Assembly: GCF_021398735.1 (NCBI RefSeq)
Contig: NZ_CP090349.1
Location: 1,432,501 to 1,496,500, forward strand
DNA from: Methylobacterium oryzae
Lineage (GTDB): Bacteria > Pseudomonadota > Alphaproteobacteria > Rhizobiales > Beijerinckiaceae
Length of the DNA: 64,000 nucleotides
Reading direction: 5' to 3'
Shown here piece by piece: positions 47,173 through 56,336 of the stretch (position 1 is its first letter; each line of letters begins with the position of its first letter). The notes beneath the pieces are model-generated. The model did no database searches. It was not told where the DNA came from and worked only from the letters and a program-made list of their open reading frames with translations. Position numbers and translations under genes: made by a program.

Positions 47173-48771
47173 ATGGCGCACGATCAGGTGCGGGTCTCCC
47201 GCGCGCTCCTCTCGGTCTCGGACAAGACCGGCCTCGTCGACTTCGCCCGGGCGCTCCACGCCCGCGGCATCGCGCTGGTCTCGACCGGGGGCACCCACCG
47301 GACCCTGCAGGAGGCCGGCCTGCCGGTCACCGAGGTCGCCGACCTGACGGGGTTCCCGGAGATGATGGACGGCCGGGTCAAGACGCTGCACCCGGCGGTC
47401 CACGGCGGCCTGCTCGCCATCCGCGACAACCCGGAGCACCAGGCCGCGCTCGCCGCCCACGGCATCGGCGCCATCGATCTCCTCGTGGTCAACCTCTACC
47501 CGTTCGAGGCGACCATCGCGGCTGACCGGTCCGACGCCGACTGCATCGAGAATATCGATATCGGCGGCCCGGCGATGATCCGCGCGGCGGCCAAGAACCA
47601 CGCGGACGTCGCCGTCGTCACCGACGTTTCGGACTATGCCGGCGTCCTCGCCGCCCTCGAGGCGCAGGACGGCGCACTCGGCGCGGATCTGCGCCGGAGC
47701 CTGGCGCAGAAGGCCTTCGCCCGCACCGCGTCCTACGATGCCGCCATCGCCAACTGGATGGCGGGCCGCTTCGGCGCCGAGGCGCCGGCCCGCTTCCGGG
47801 CCTTCGGCGGTTCCCTGGGCCAGGAACTGCGCTACGGCGAGAACCCCCACCAGTCGGCCGCCTTCTACCGCGCCCCCGGTAAGGTCCGGGCGGGCGTGGC
47901 CACCGCCCGCCAGCTCCAGGGCAAAGAGCTGTCCTACAATAACTTCAACGACACGGACGCCGCCTACGAGTGCGTGGCCGAGTTCGACCCGGCCCGGACC
48001 GCCGCCGTGGCCATCATCAAGCACGCCAACCCCTGCGGCGTCGCCGAGGGGGCGAGCCTGCTCGAGGCCTACGAGCGGGCCCTGAGCTGCGACCCGACCT
48101 CCGCGTTCGGCGGCATCGTCGCCCTGAACCGGACCCTCGACGCCGAGGCGGCCCGCCGGATCGTCGAGATCTTCACGGAGGTGATCATCGCCCCCGACGC
48201 CACGCCCGAGGCGGCGGCCATCGTGGCCGGCAAGAAGAACCTGCGCCTGCTGCTGGCCGGCGGCGTGCCAGACCCGCGGGCCGGCGGGGAGACCGTGCGG
48301 ACCCTCGCGGGCGGGCTGCTGGTCCAGAGCCGGGACGCGGCGGTCGTCGACGACATGCCGCTCACGGTCGTGACCAAGCGCGCGCCGACCGAGGCCGAGC
48401 TGGCCGATCTCCGGTTCGCCTACCGGGTGGCCAAGCACGTGAAGTCGAACGCCATCGTGTACGCGAAGGCCGGCGCCACGGTCGGCATCGGCGCGGGCCA
48501 GATGTCCCGGGTCGATTCCTCGCGCATCGCCGCCTGGAAGGCCGCCGAGGGGGCGAAGCGTCTCGGGCTGGCCGAGAGCCTCGCGGTCGGCTCGGTGGTG
48601 GCGTCGGACGCGTTCTTCCCGTTCGCGGACGGCCTCATGGCGGCCGCCGAGGCGGGCGCCACCGCGGTGATCCAGCCCGGCGGCTCGATGCGCGACGCGG
48701 ACGTGGTCGCGGCGGCCGACGAGGCCGGTCTCGCCATGGTCCTGACGGGGCACCGCCACTTCCGGCACTGA
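47173..48771 (+). CDS. purH: bifunctional AICAR formyltransferase/IMP cyclohydrolase
   Basis: A 532-residue enzyme for the last two steps of IMP synthesis. The N-terminal IMP cyclohydrolase domain is MGS-like ([44 protein letters not shown]). The C-terminal AICAR formyltransferase domain has [34 protein letters not shown] and a terminal GHRHFRH. ATG 47173 is chosen over 47131 because it gives the family N-terminus. Neighbourhood with a heparinase gene is conserved in Rhizobiales. Confidence 0.95.
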   Translation: MAHDQVRVSRALLSVSDKTGLVDFARALHARGIALVSTGGTHRTLQEAGLPVTEVADLTGFPEMMDGRVKTLHPAVHGGLLAIRDNPEHQAALAAHGIGAIDLLVVNLYPFEATIAADRSDADCIENIDIGGPAMIRAAAKNHADVAVVTDVSDYAGVLAALEAQDGALGADLRRSLAQKAFARTASYDAAIANWMAGRFGAEAPARFRAFGGSLGQELRYGENPHQSAAFYRAPGKVRAGVATARQLQGKELSYNNFNDTDAAYECVAEFDPARTAAVAIIKHANPCGVAEGASLLEAYERALSCDPTSAFGGIVALNRTLDAEAARRIVEIFTEVIIAPDATPEAAAIVAGKKNLRLLLAGGVPDPRAGGETVRTLAGGLLVQSRDAAVVDDMPLTVVTKRAPTEAELADLRFAYRVAKHVKSNAIVYAKAGATVGIGAGQMSRVDSSRIAAWKAAEGAKRLGLAESLAVGSVVASDAFFPFADGLMAAAEAGATAVIQPGGSMRDADVVAAADEAGLAMVLTGHRHFRH

Positions 48772-49168
48772 GCCGGCGGGCCGTCTCCCGCCCTCCGGGA
48801 CGGCGCGCCACCTCGGGGGCGGCCGCACCGGTCAAGACGCCCCGGAACGCCCGCGCTCGCGCCGCCGCGCCGCGTTAACGATACGCCGCGATCGGATCGG
48901 CCGGGTCGATTGTTTGCCGAGCGGCCGCTTCCGCCCAGCATTGCCTTGAACAGACGCGGTGCTCGACCAAGCTCGGCAATGAATGGTCGGCGTCCGGGAA
49001 AACTATCTTTGGTGCAACATTACGGGTGTAATATTCCAAACTTGTCGAATAGGCGCGGTGTCTGCGCCGTGGGTTGAAATTTTCTCGGCCGCACGCCATC
49101 ATCGCAGGGAAATGCGCCGGAAGCTCGCGTGAAGAACTTCCTGGAACAGCTCCGGGTCGAGTGACGAG
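48772..49168. other. AT-richer gap after purH with a compound inverted repeat
   Basis: About 397 bp with no credible gene. From about 48960 to 49090 the G+C content falls clearly below that of the window. Position 49008-49040 holds a nested inverted repeat: TTTGG, ATTAC, then GTAAT, CCAAA. It lies about 130 bp before the small membrane-protein gene at 49169, so it may be an operator. There is no clear terminator for purH, apart from a GCCGTC/GACGGC stem near 48780-48804. Confidence 0.45.
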
Positions 49169-49408
49169 ATGGTGGTCGCAGCGCTGTTGTTTCTCGTGGG
49201 ATGGCTTCTCGGCCGATCCTACTCGGTGATCATCCTCGCCCTGACCTCGTCGGTGATCCTGTTCACCGCCACGACGATCTTCGTGTCGGTCTACGGGATC
49301 GACCTGCTGCGCGTCCTGATCGTGTTGGGATATCTCACCGCGCATCAGGCGGGGTATCTCCTCGGCGCCTATCTCACCGGGTATCCCGAGAGCGATCGGG
49401 GGCGGTGA
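49169..49408 (+). CDS. small membrane protein of unknown function
   Basis: A 79-residue protein with two or three hydrophobic helices (MVVAALLFLVGWLLGRSY, SVIILALTSSVILFTATTIFVSV, and a third with LLRVLIVLGYLTAHQAG). The family is not recognised. It sits in the AT-richer patch, and its stop is 6 bp from the stop of a convergent small ORF. Coding is plausible given length and composition, but no similarity evidence is available. Confidence 0.5.
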   Translation: MVVAALLFLVGWLLGRSYSVIILALTSSVILFTATTIFVSVYGIDLLRVLIVLGYLTAHQAGYLLGAYLTGYPESDRGR

Positions 49409-49414
49409 GGCGCA

Positions 49415-49612
49415 TCACCACCACCAGACCAGCCGTCCGGCGTACCCGTTGATCAGGATCCAGAGCCCAGCGGCGACGAGGGACCAGGTAATCACAAGGA
49501 GAAGCGGTGGCTTCGTGCCGGGCTGACTGCGCAGAAGTGTCAGGACGGTGTTCACGTTCGATATCCCAGGAGCCCGGTGCGGAGGGAAAGCCGATACGGG
49601 CTCGTACCGCAT
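49415..49612 (-). CDS. possible small membrane protein
   Basis: A 65-residue frame with one hydrophobic helix near the C-terminus (LLLVITWSLVAAGLWILING) and a terminal WWW. ATG 49612 has a GGTGGAA sequence upstream; a GTG start within the frame would shorten it. It converges with the other small protein. Evidence for a real gene is modest: compact, hydrophobic, with an end that fits a membrane protein. Confidence 0.38.
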   Translation of the reverse strand: MRYEPVSAFPPHRAPGISNVNTVLTLLRSQPGTKPPLLLVITWSLVAAGLWILINGYAGRLVWWW

Positions 49613-50008
49613 CGGGTTCCACCGGGCCGATTGTCGGCAGGTTAAATCTTGTCCAGGCTCGGGTGACGGGCGCGCCCTCGATGAGCTCAGGGGCGCCGGT
49701 CAGATTACTTGCAGTTGCAATAAGTCGCCTCTCGCAACATCAAAAGTTTGAACCAGGACAATTGACGCTCCGGATCCGTTCGGTGGAGGCCTGTTTCCGC
49801 CGGGCCTCGATACTTGACACATCCGTATAGGATCAGACGAAACGCAATCCGTGAGGAACCGCACGGGTCGCTATTTCGCCCCCGCGTTGCAGGCTCGACA
49901 CAAGGGGGACGGCCGCGTCGTGCCGTACGAACGAGAACGCCCAGGCAGCGCGAGCTGCCTGGGCGTCTCTGACACGCGCCGGACCTCGGTCCGGCCGGCT
50001 CGCGCCGA
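49613..50008. other. gap before the MHS transporter gene
   Basis: About 396 bp with no credible gene. The first 250 bp remain lower in G+C than average. The right end holds the strong hairpin at 49937-49966 that ends the minus-strand transporter gene. No attachment site or IS remnant was seen. Confidence 0.4.
49937..49966 (-). terminator. terminator of the MHS transporter gene
   Basis: A perfect 13-bp stem (ACGCCCAGGCAGC with its complement) around a GCGA tetraloop, 43 bp past the transporter stop codon, followed on the minus strand by TTCTCGTTCG. The stem is strong, the U-run weak. Confidence 0.75.
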
Positions 50009-51691
50009 TCAGGTGTCGGCGAAGATGTCGCGATCCTTGGTCTCCGGAACGAAGAACACGCCGATGATCACTGTCGCAACCGCGATGACGATCGGGTACC
50101 AGAGGCCGAAATAGATGTCGCCGGTCTGGGCCACCATGGCGAAGGCGGTCGCCGGCAGGAGGCCGCCGAACCAGCCGTTGCCGATATGGTAGGGCAGCGA
50201 CATCGAGGTGTAGCGGATCCGGGTCGGGAACAGCTCCACCAGCATGGCGGCGATCGGGCCGTAGACCATCGTGACGAAGAGCACGAGGATGAACAGCAGG
50301 CCGATCACCTGCGCGACCTGCGGCCGGAAGATGTCGAACGGGTTCGACATCTTGACGATCTCGGGGTCGCCGGCCTTCGGGTAGCCCGCGGCCTGCAGCG
50401 CGGCGGTCGTGGCCTTGTTGGCCTCGACGTTGCCGCCCTGCGGGTACGGGATCTCGGTGTCGTTGACCCGGATCGTGGTGGGCTGGCCGGCCGCGCCGGG
50501 GGCGGTCGAGTAGCGGACCGACGACTTCGACAGGAAGTCGCGGGCGAGGTCGCAGGGCTGGGTGAACACCCGGGTCCCGACCGGGTTGAACAGGGTTCCG
50601 CAGGCGGCCGGATCGGCCGTCACCGTCACCTTCACGTTCTCGATCGCCGCCTCGAGCTTCGGGTTGGCCGTCGAGGTGATCCCCTTGAAGATCGGGAAGA
50701 ACGTCGCCGCCGCGATCGCGCAGCCCGCCAGGATGATGACCTTGCGGCCGATCTTGTCGGACAGCCAGCCGAAGACCACGAAGAAGCCGGTGCCGAAGAG
50801 CAGCGACCACGCGATCAGCAGGTTGGCCGTGTAGCCGTCGACCTTCAGGATCGATTGCAGGAAGAACAGCGCGTAGAACTGGCCCGTGTACCAGACCACG
50901 CCCTGGCCGGCGACGAGCCCGAACAGGGCGATGATCGCGAATTTCGCGTTCCGCCACTGGCCGAACGCCTCGGTGAGCGGCGCCTTGGAGGTCTTGCCCT
51001 CCTCCTTCATCTTCTGGAAGGCCGGCGATTCGGAGAGCTGGAGGCGGATCCAGACCGAGATGCCGAGCAGCAGCACCGAGACCAGGAACGGGATGCGCCA
51101 GCCCCACTCGGCGAAGGCGGCCTCGCCGGTGATGGTCCGGGTCGCCAGGATCACCATCAGCGACAGGAACAGGCCCAGGGTCGCGGTCGTCTGGATCCAG
51201 CTCGTGTAGAAGCCGCGCCGGCCGTTGGGGGCGTGCTCGGCCACGTAGGTCGCCGCCCCGCCGTACTCGCCACCGAGCGCGAGGCCCTGGGCGAGGCGCA
51301 GGACGATCAGGATGATCGGGGCCGCGATGCCGATGGTCGCCGCGTTGGGCAGGATGCCGACGATGAAGGTCGACAGACCCATGATCAGGATCGTGACGAG
51401 GAAGGTGTATTTGCGGCCGACGAGGTCGCCGACGCGGCCGAACACGAGGGCGCCGAACGGGCGGACGATGAAGCCGGCCGCGAAGGCCAGCAGGGCGAAG
51501 ATGTCGCGCGTGGCCGGCGGGTAAGCCGAGAAGAATTGCGCGCCGATGATCGCCGCCAGCGAGCCGTAGAGATAGAAATCGTACCACTCGAACACGGTGC
51601 CGAGCGAGGACGCGAAGATCACCCGCTTCTCGGCCGACGTCATCGGCCTCGCGGCGTCCCCTGTCCGCGCACTCGCGGTTGCCACAGCCAT
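50009..51691 (-). CDS. MHS-family MFS transporter with large periplasmic insertion
   Basis: A 560-residue metabolite:proton symporter. N-terminal signs are FEWYDFYLYGSLAA, RPFGALVFGRVGDLVGRKYTFL and LALGGEYGGAATYVAEHAP; C-terminal TRIRYTSMSLPYHIGNGWFGG. Between the membrane halves, roughly residues 340-460, about 120 residues of hydrophilic sequence are inserted (NVKVTVTADPAACG, IPYPQGGNVEANKATT). MHS proteins usually lack it. A GGGAGGACC sequence precedes the ATG. Next to actP and acs, so a short-chain organic acid is the likely substrate, but this is inference. Confidence 0.88.
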   Translation of the reverse strand: MAVATASARTGDAARPMTSAEKRVIFASSLGTVFEWYDFYLYGSLAAIIGAQFFSAYPPATRDIFALLAFAAGFIVRPFGALVFGRVGDLVGRKYTFLVTILIMGLSTFIVGILPNAATIGIAAPIILIVLRLAQGLALGGEYGGAATYVAEHAPNGRRGFYTSWIQTTATLGLFLSLMVILATRTITGEAAFAEWGWRIPFLVSVLLLGISVWIRLQLSESPAFQKMKEEGKTSKAPLTEAFGQWRNAKFAIIALFGLVAGQGVVWYTGQFYALFFLQSILKVDGYTANLLIAWSLLFGTGFFVVFGWLSDKIGRKVIILAGCAIAAATFFPIFKGITSTANPKLEAAIENVKVTVTADPAACGTLFNPVGTRVFTQPCDLARDFLSKSSVRYSTAPGAAGQPTTIRVNDTEIPYPQGGNVEANKATTAALQAAGYPKAGDPEIVKMSNPFDIFRPQVAQVIGLLFILVLFVTMVYGPIAAMLVELFPTRIRYTSMSLPYHIGNGWFGGLLPATAFAMVAQTGDIYFGLWYPIVIAVATVIIGVFFVPETKDRDIFADT

Positions 51692-51886
51692 GAAACAGGT
51701 CCTCCCAGACGCATTTGGGCGGCCCGCGACACGGATCGCCCGCTCACCGGCCCGATTCCCGGGCGGTTCTGCGCACGGCGCAGATCACCTATGCGTTATC
51801 GCACCGATCGGAGCGGTCAACCGGTAAAGCGATCGTGAAGACCCCCATCAACATGGGCGCGTACGCAGTTGTCACCGGAACGACGA

Positions 51887-51910
51887 AGGGCGCGGCTCGC
51901 GCCGCGCCCT
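51887..51910 (-). terminator. terminator after actP
   Basis: A perfect 10-bp stem (AGGGCGCGGC / GCCGCGCCCT) with a TCGC loop, 28 bp past the actP stop codon and followed on the minus strand by TTCGTCGTTCC. It probably ends the yjcH-actP unit. Confidence 0.7.
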
Positions 51911-51937
51911 CCGCCTGTTCGATGCTTCGGAAGGCCG

Positions 51938-53620
51938 TCAGTGCGCGTGCGCGCCGGCCGCCCCGATGCCCGTCTCGGAGCGCACGTACTGCGCCTCGAA
52001 GGCGGCCCGCTCGCGCTGGGCCCGGCGGGACTTGTCCATGAGGGAGACGATCCAGATCGTCGCGAAGGCCAGCGGCATCGAGAACAGCGCCGGGTTGTCG
52101 TAGGGGAAGAGCGGGGCGGGATTGCCCAGCGTGGTCACCCACACGGCCTTCGACAGAACCACCATGATGACCGCCGCGAGCAGGCCGACGAGGCCGCCGG
52201 CGAGCGCGCCCCAGGTGGTGGTGCCGCGCCACAGGATCGACATGGCCAGCACCGGGAAGTTGCAGCTCGCCGCCACCGCGAAGGCGAGGCCGACCATGAA
52301 GGCGACGTTCTGGTTCTCGAACACGTAGCCGAGGTAGATCGCCACGATCCCGATCACCACGGCCGAGATCTTCGACAGGTTGACCTCGTGCTTCTCGGTG
52401 GTGCGCCCGCGGGCGATCACCTGGGCGTAGAGGTCGTGGCTGATCGCCGAGGCCCCGGCGAGCGTGAGCCCGGCGACGACCGCGAGGATCGTCGCGAAGG
52501 CCACCGCGGAGATGAAGCCGAGGAAGTACGGCCCGCCCACCGCGTTGGCGAGGTTCACCGCCACCATGTTGGTGCCGCCGATCATGTCCTTCAGCTTGTC
52601 GAACGCGCCGGCCGGACCGAGCTTGAAGTAGACCGGGTCCGACATCAGCAGCGCGATGCCGCCGAAGCCGATGATGAAGGTCAGGATATAGAAGTAGCCG
52701 ATCAGGCCGGTGGCGTAGAACACCGACTTGCGGGCGGCCTGGGCGTCCGAGACCGTGAAGAACCGCATGAGGATGTGCGGCAGCCCGGCGGTGCCGAACA
52801 TCAGGCCGACGCCGAGCGAGATCGCCTCGACCGGGTTCGACACCAGACCGCCCGGCGCCATGATCGCGTCGCCCTTCGGGTGGACCTGAACGGCGTTGGC
52901 GAACAGCGATTCCGGGTTGAAGCCGTACTTGTACAGAACCGCGCCGGCCATGAAGGTCGCGCCGCCGAGCAGCAGGCAGGCCTTGATCACCTGCACCCAG
53001 GTGGTCGCCTTCATGCCGCCGAAGGCGACGTAGACGATCATCAGGACGCCGACGATGATCACCGCGTAGAGGTAGGGCAGGCCGAACAGGAGCTGAATCA
53101 GCTTCCCCGCGCCGACCATCTGGGCGATCAGGTAGAAGGCCACCACCACCAGGGTGCCCACCGCCGAGATGATGCGGATCGCGGTCTGGTCGAGGCGGAA
53201 GCTCGCCACGTCGGCGAAGGTGAACTTGCCGAGGTTGCGCAGGCGCTCCGCGATCAGAAACAGCACGATCGGCCAGCCGACCAGGAAGCCCGTCGAGTAG
53301 ATCAGCCCGTCGAAGCCCGAGGTGTAGACGAGGCCGGAGATGCCGAGGAACGAGGCCGCCGACATGTAGTCGCCGGCGATCGCCAGCGAGTTGGTGCCGG
53401 CCGAGATGCCGCCGCCCGCCGCGTAGAAGTCGGCGGCCGACTTGGTGCCCTTGGCCGCCCGGTAGGTGATGCCGAGCGTCAGCAGCACGAAGAACAGGAA
53501 CATCAGGATGGCCGGCCAGTTCGTGGCCGATTGCGCGACGGCACCGAGATCCGGGCCGGCCGCGTAGGCGGCGCTCGCGACGATCGTGGCGAGCGTCAGG
53601 CCGAGGAGGAGGCGGTTCAT
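51938..53620 (-). CDS. actP: cation/acetate symporter ActP
   Basis: A 560-residue sodium:solute symporter family protein with 13 membrane segments. An N-terminal signal-like helix precedes [48 protein letters not shown] and [28 protein letters not shown], all ActP features. It imports acetate and related monocarboxylates. The ATG overlaps the stop of the DUF485 gene by 4 bp, the usual yjcH-actP arrangement, so translation is coupled. It lies on the same strand as acs upstream. Confidence 0.94.
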   Translation of the reverse strand: MNRLLLGLTLATIVASAAYAAGPDLGAVAQSATNWPAILMFLFFVLLTLGITYRAAKGTKSAADFYAAGGGISAGTNSLAIAGDYMSAASFLGISGLVYTSGFDGLIYSTGFLVGWPIVLFLIAERLRNLGKFTFADVASFRLDQTAIRIISAVGTLVVVAFYLIAQMVGAGKLIQLLFGLPYLYAVIIVGVLMIVYVAFGGMKATTWVQVIKACLLLGGATFMAGAVLYKYGFNPESLFANAVQVHPKGDAIMAPGGLVSNPVEAISLGVGLMFGTAGLPHILMRFFTVSDAQAARKSVFYATGLIGYFYILTFIIGFGGIALLMSDPVYFKLGPAGAFDKLKDMIGGTNMVAVNLANAVGGPYFLGFISAVAFATILAVVAGLTLAGASAISHDLYAQVIARGRTTEKHEVNLSKISAVVIGIVAIYLGYVFENQNVAFMVGLAFAVAASCNFPVLAMSILWRGTTTWGALAGGLVGLLAAVIMVVLSKAVWVTTLGNPAPLFPYDNPALFSMPLAFATIWIVSLMDKSRRAQRERAAFEAQYVRSETGIGAAGAHAH

Positions 53621-53988
53621 CGGGCCACGCTCCGCTTCAGGGCTTCGCTCAGCGCGTCGAAGCGCGTGTTGGCCCGGGCGACGTAGACCCCCGTGAGCGC
53701 GAAGGCGAACAGGATCACGAACACGCCCGCGAACAGGCCGAGGGAGGCGGTGCCGCCGACCTTCACGGCGAGGAGCGACTTGTCGAAGGCGATCAGGCCG
53801 ATGAAGCCGAAATAGACGACCAGCATCAGGATCGTCAGGATCCAGGCGAAGCGGGTGCGCTCGTGAACGAGCTGCTGGAACTCGGGTGTCCGGGCGATCC
53901 GCTCGACCTGCGGATCGGCGGCGGTCTCGCGTGGGCGTGGTCCCGGGGGCGCCGCGCGCCCTCGGGTGTTCAGTGTCGTGCCGCTCAT
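53617..53988 (-). CDS. yjcH: DUF485 membrane protein YjcH
   Basis: A 123-residue protein with two membrane helices ([20 protein letters not shown] and [22 protein letters not shown]) after a hydrophilic N-terminus. The DUF485 pattern [21 protein letters not shown] is clear. It is always found before actP and probably assists acetate symport. The gene sits 135 bp downstream of acs, with a hairpin between them. Confidence 0.92.
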   Translation of the reverse strand: MSGTTLNTRGRAAPPGPRPRETAADPQVERIARTPEFQQLVHERTRFAWILTILMLVVYFGFIGLIAFDKSLLAVKVGGTASLGLFAGVFVILFAFALTGVYVARANTRFDALSEALKRSVAR

Positions 53989-54093
53989 GGGTGTTCCTCC
54001 CGCGAGGGCCTGCTCTGGCCCCCCGGTTCTTCGCGTTGAGACTCGTGGTTCTTGTTGGGAGCGGGCGCCGCCCCGGCACCCGCCCCGGTCCGA

Positions 54094-54119
54094 ACCCGCG
54101 CCGCCGGGGCGGCGCGGGT
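54094..54119. terminator. strong palindrome between yjcH and acs
   Basis: A perfect 12-bp stem (ACCCGCGCCGCC and its complement) around GG, 4 bp past the acs stop codon. No U-run follows on the minus strand. It may be a partial terminator that lowers yjcH-actP transcription compared with acs, or a stabiliser of the acs mRNA 3' end. Confidence 0.5.
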
Positions 54120-54123
54120 GCGA

Positions 54124-56070
54124 TCAGCCCCGGTTCTGCCGGTTCTCGATCAGGTCGTCGACGACGGCCGGCTCGGCGAGCGTCGAGGTGTCGCCGAGCG
54201 AGCTGAAATCGTCCTCGGCGATCTTGCGCAGGATCCTGCGCATGATCTTGCCCGAGCGGGTCTTGGGCAGGCCGGGCGCGAACTGGATCAGGTCCGGCGA
54301 GGCGATCGGCCCGATATCCTTGCGGACCCAGGTCACGAGTTCCTTGCGCAGGGCGTCGTCGCCCTCCTCGCCGTCGTTCAGGGTCACGTAGGCGTAGATG
54401 CCCTGGCCCTTCACGTTGTGCGGGTAGCCCACCACCGCGGCCTCGGCCACCTTCGGGTGGGCGACCAGGGACGACTCGACCTCGGCGGTGCCCATCCGGT
54501 GACCCGAGACGTTGATGACGTCGTCGACCCGGCCGGTGATCCAGTAGTAGCCGTCCGCATCGCGGCGGGCGCCGTCGCCGGTGAAGTACTTGCCCGGGTA
54601 GGTCGAGAAGTAGGTCTGCTCGAAGCGCTCATGGTCGCCGTAGACCGTGCGCATCTGGCCCGGCCAGGAATCGGCGATGCAGAGATTGCCCTCGCAGGCG
54701 CCCTCCAGGACCTTGCCCTCGGCGTCGACCATCTCGGGCTTCACGCCGAAGAACGGCCGGGTCGCCGAGCCCGGCTTCAGGGCGGTGGCACCCGGCAGCG
54801 GGGTGATCAGGATGCCGCCGGTCTCGGTCTGCCACCACGTGTCGACGATCGAGCAGCGCTGGTCGCCGACGACGTTGTAGTACCACTCCCAGGCTTCCGG
54901 GTTGATCGGCTCGCCCACGGAGCCCAGCACGCGGAGCGATTGCCGCGAGGTCTTCTTCACCGGCCCCTCGCCGCCGCCCATCAGCGAGCGGATCGCGGTC
55001 GGCGCCGTGTAGAAGATGTTGACCTTGTGCTTGTCGACCACTTCCCAGAACCGGGAGGTCGACGGGTAGGTCGGGATGCCCTCGAACATCAGCGTCGTGG
55101 CGCCGTTCGCGAGCGGCCCGTACACGATGTAGCTGTGGCCCGTGACCCAGCCGACATCGGCGGTGCACCAGTACACGTCGCCTTCGCGGTAATCGAAGAC
55201 GTACTCGTGCGTCATCGACGCGTAGACGAGGTAACCGCCGGTGGTGTGCACCACGCCCTTCGGCTGCCCGGTCGAGCCGGAGGTGTAGAGGATGAAGAGC
55301 GGGTGCTCGGCCTCCACCGCCACGGCGGGGCACTCGTCCGTCACCTGCTCGGCGGCCTCGTCGTAGTAGACGTCCCGGCCCGCCTCCATGGCGACGCTGC
55401 CGCCGGTGCGGCGCACGACGATCACGTGGTCGACGAGGTCGGTCCCGAGACGCTTGATCGCCTCGTCGACATTGGCCTTCAGCGGCACCTTGCGGCCTCC
55501 GCGCAGGCCCTCGTCGGCGGTGATCACCACCTTGGAGCCGCAGCCCTGGATGCGCGAGGCGAGGGAATCCGGCGAGAAGCCGCCGAACACGATGGCGTGG
55601 ATCGCCCCGAGCCGCGCGCAGGCGAGCATCGCGTAGGCGGCCTCCGGGACCATCGGCATGTAGAGCGTGACGCGGTCGCCCTTGCCGACGCCGCGGTTGC
55701 GCAGGACGTTGGCCATCCGGCAGACCTGCGCGTGCAGCTCGCGGTAGGTGATGTGCTTGGATTCGTCGGGGTTGTCGCCTTCCCAGATGATCGCGGTCTG
55801 GTCGCCGCGGGTCTCGAGATGGCGATCGATACAGTTATGGGCGACGTTGGTCTTGCCGTCCTCGAACCACTTGATCGAGACCTTGCCGGGCTCGAAGCTG
55901 GTGTTCTTCACCGTCGAGAACGGCTTCATCCAGTCGATGCGCTTGCCGTGCTCGGCCCAGAACGCGTTGGGATCGGCGACCGAAGCCGCGTACATCTCCC
56001 GGTACTTGGCATCGTCCACGTGCGCACCCTCGCGCCACGCGGATTGAACCTCGATCACCTTGCCTACCAT
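54124..56070 (-). CDS. acs: acetyl-CoA synthetase
   Basis: A 648-residue AMP-forming ligase that makes acetyl-CoA from acetate, ATP and CoA. Signature [64 protein letters not shown] and the regulated lysine motif [11 protein letters not shown], the site of acetylation control in Acs. ATG 56070 is chosen; an upstream extension would be out of family. The yjcH-actP pair follows, forming an acetate uptake and activation unit. Confidence 0.95.
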   Translation of the reverse strand: MVGKVIEVQSAWREGAHVDDAKYREMYAASVADPNAFWAEHGKRIDWMKPFSTVKNTSFEPGKVSIKWFEDGKTNVAHNCIDRHLETRGDQTAIIWEGDNPDESKHITYRELHAQVCRMANVLRNRGVGKGDRVTLYMPMVPEAAYAMLACARLGAIHAIVFGGFSPDSLASRIQGCGSKVVITADEGLRGGRKVPLKANVDEAIKRLGTDLVDHVIVVRRTGGSVAMEAGRDVYYDEAAEQVTDECPAVAVEAEHPLFILYTSGSTGQPKGVVHTTGGYLVYASMTHEYVFDYREGDVYWCTADVGWVTGHSYIVYGPLANGATTLMFEGIPTYPSTSRFWEVVDKHKVNIFYTAPTAIRSLMGGGEGPVKKTSRQSLRVLGSVGEPINPEAWEWYYNVVGDQRCSIVDTWWQTETGGILITPLPGATALKPGSATRPFFGVKPEMVDAEGKVLEGACEGNLCIADSWPGQMRTVYGDHERFEQTYFSTYPGKYFTGDGARRDADGYYWITGRVDDVINVSGHRMGTAEVESSLVAHPKVAEAAVVGYPHNVKGQGIYAYVTLNDGEEGDDALRKELVTWVRKDIGPIASPDLIQFAPGLPKTRSGKIMRRILRKIAEDDFSSLGDTSTLAEPAVVDDLIENRQNRG

Positions 56071-56336
56071 GGCGTCCCATCCCTGTTTTGGCGCCCGATC
56101 GTATCGCGGTCTCCGCCGCGCAGCCAGGACTTCCAAAGTAACGTAGCCGCCAATCTACGAGGACGATATCATCGCAGTTTGGCGCGCTCCTGCGCAGCTC
56201 AATTCCCGTGAATAGATTGGGCGCAATGTAAGGGCTGATTGGGGCTTCGATGCTGCGCTGTCAAGCGCGCGCGCCCGAGCCCGCTGTCACCGGCGGCCCT
56301 CTGTTTCCGCCCCGCGGGGGTGGGGGGCGCTCACCC

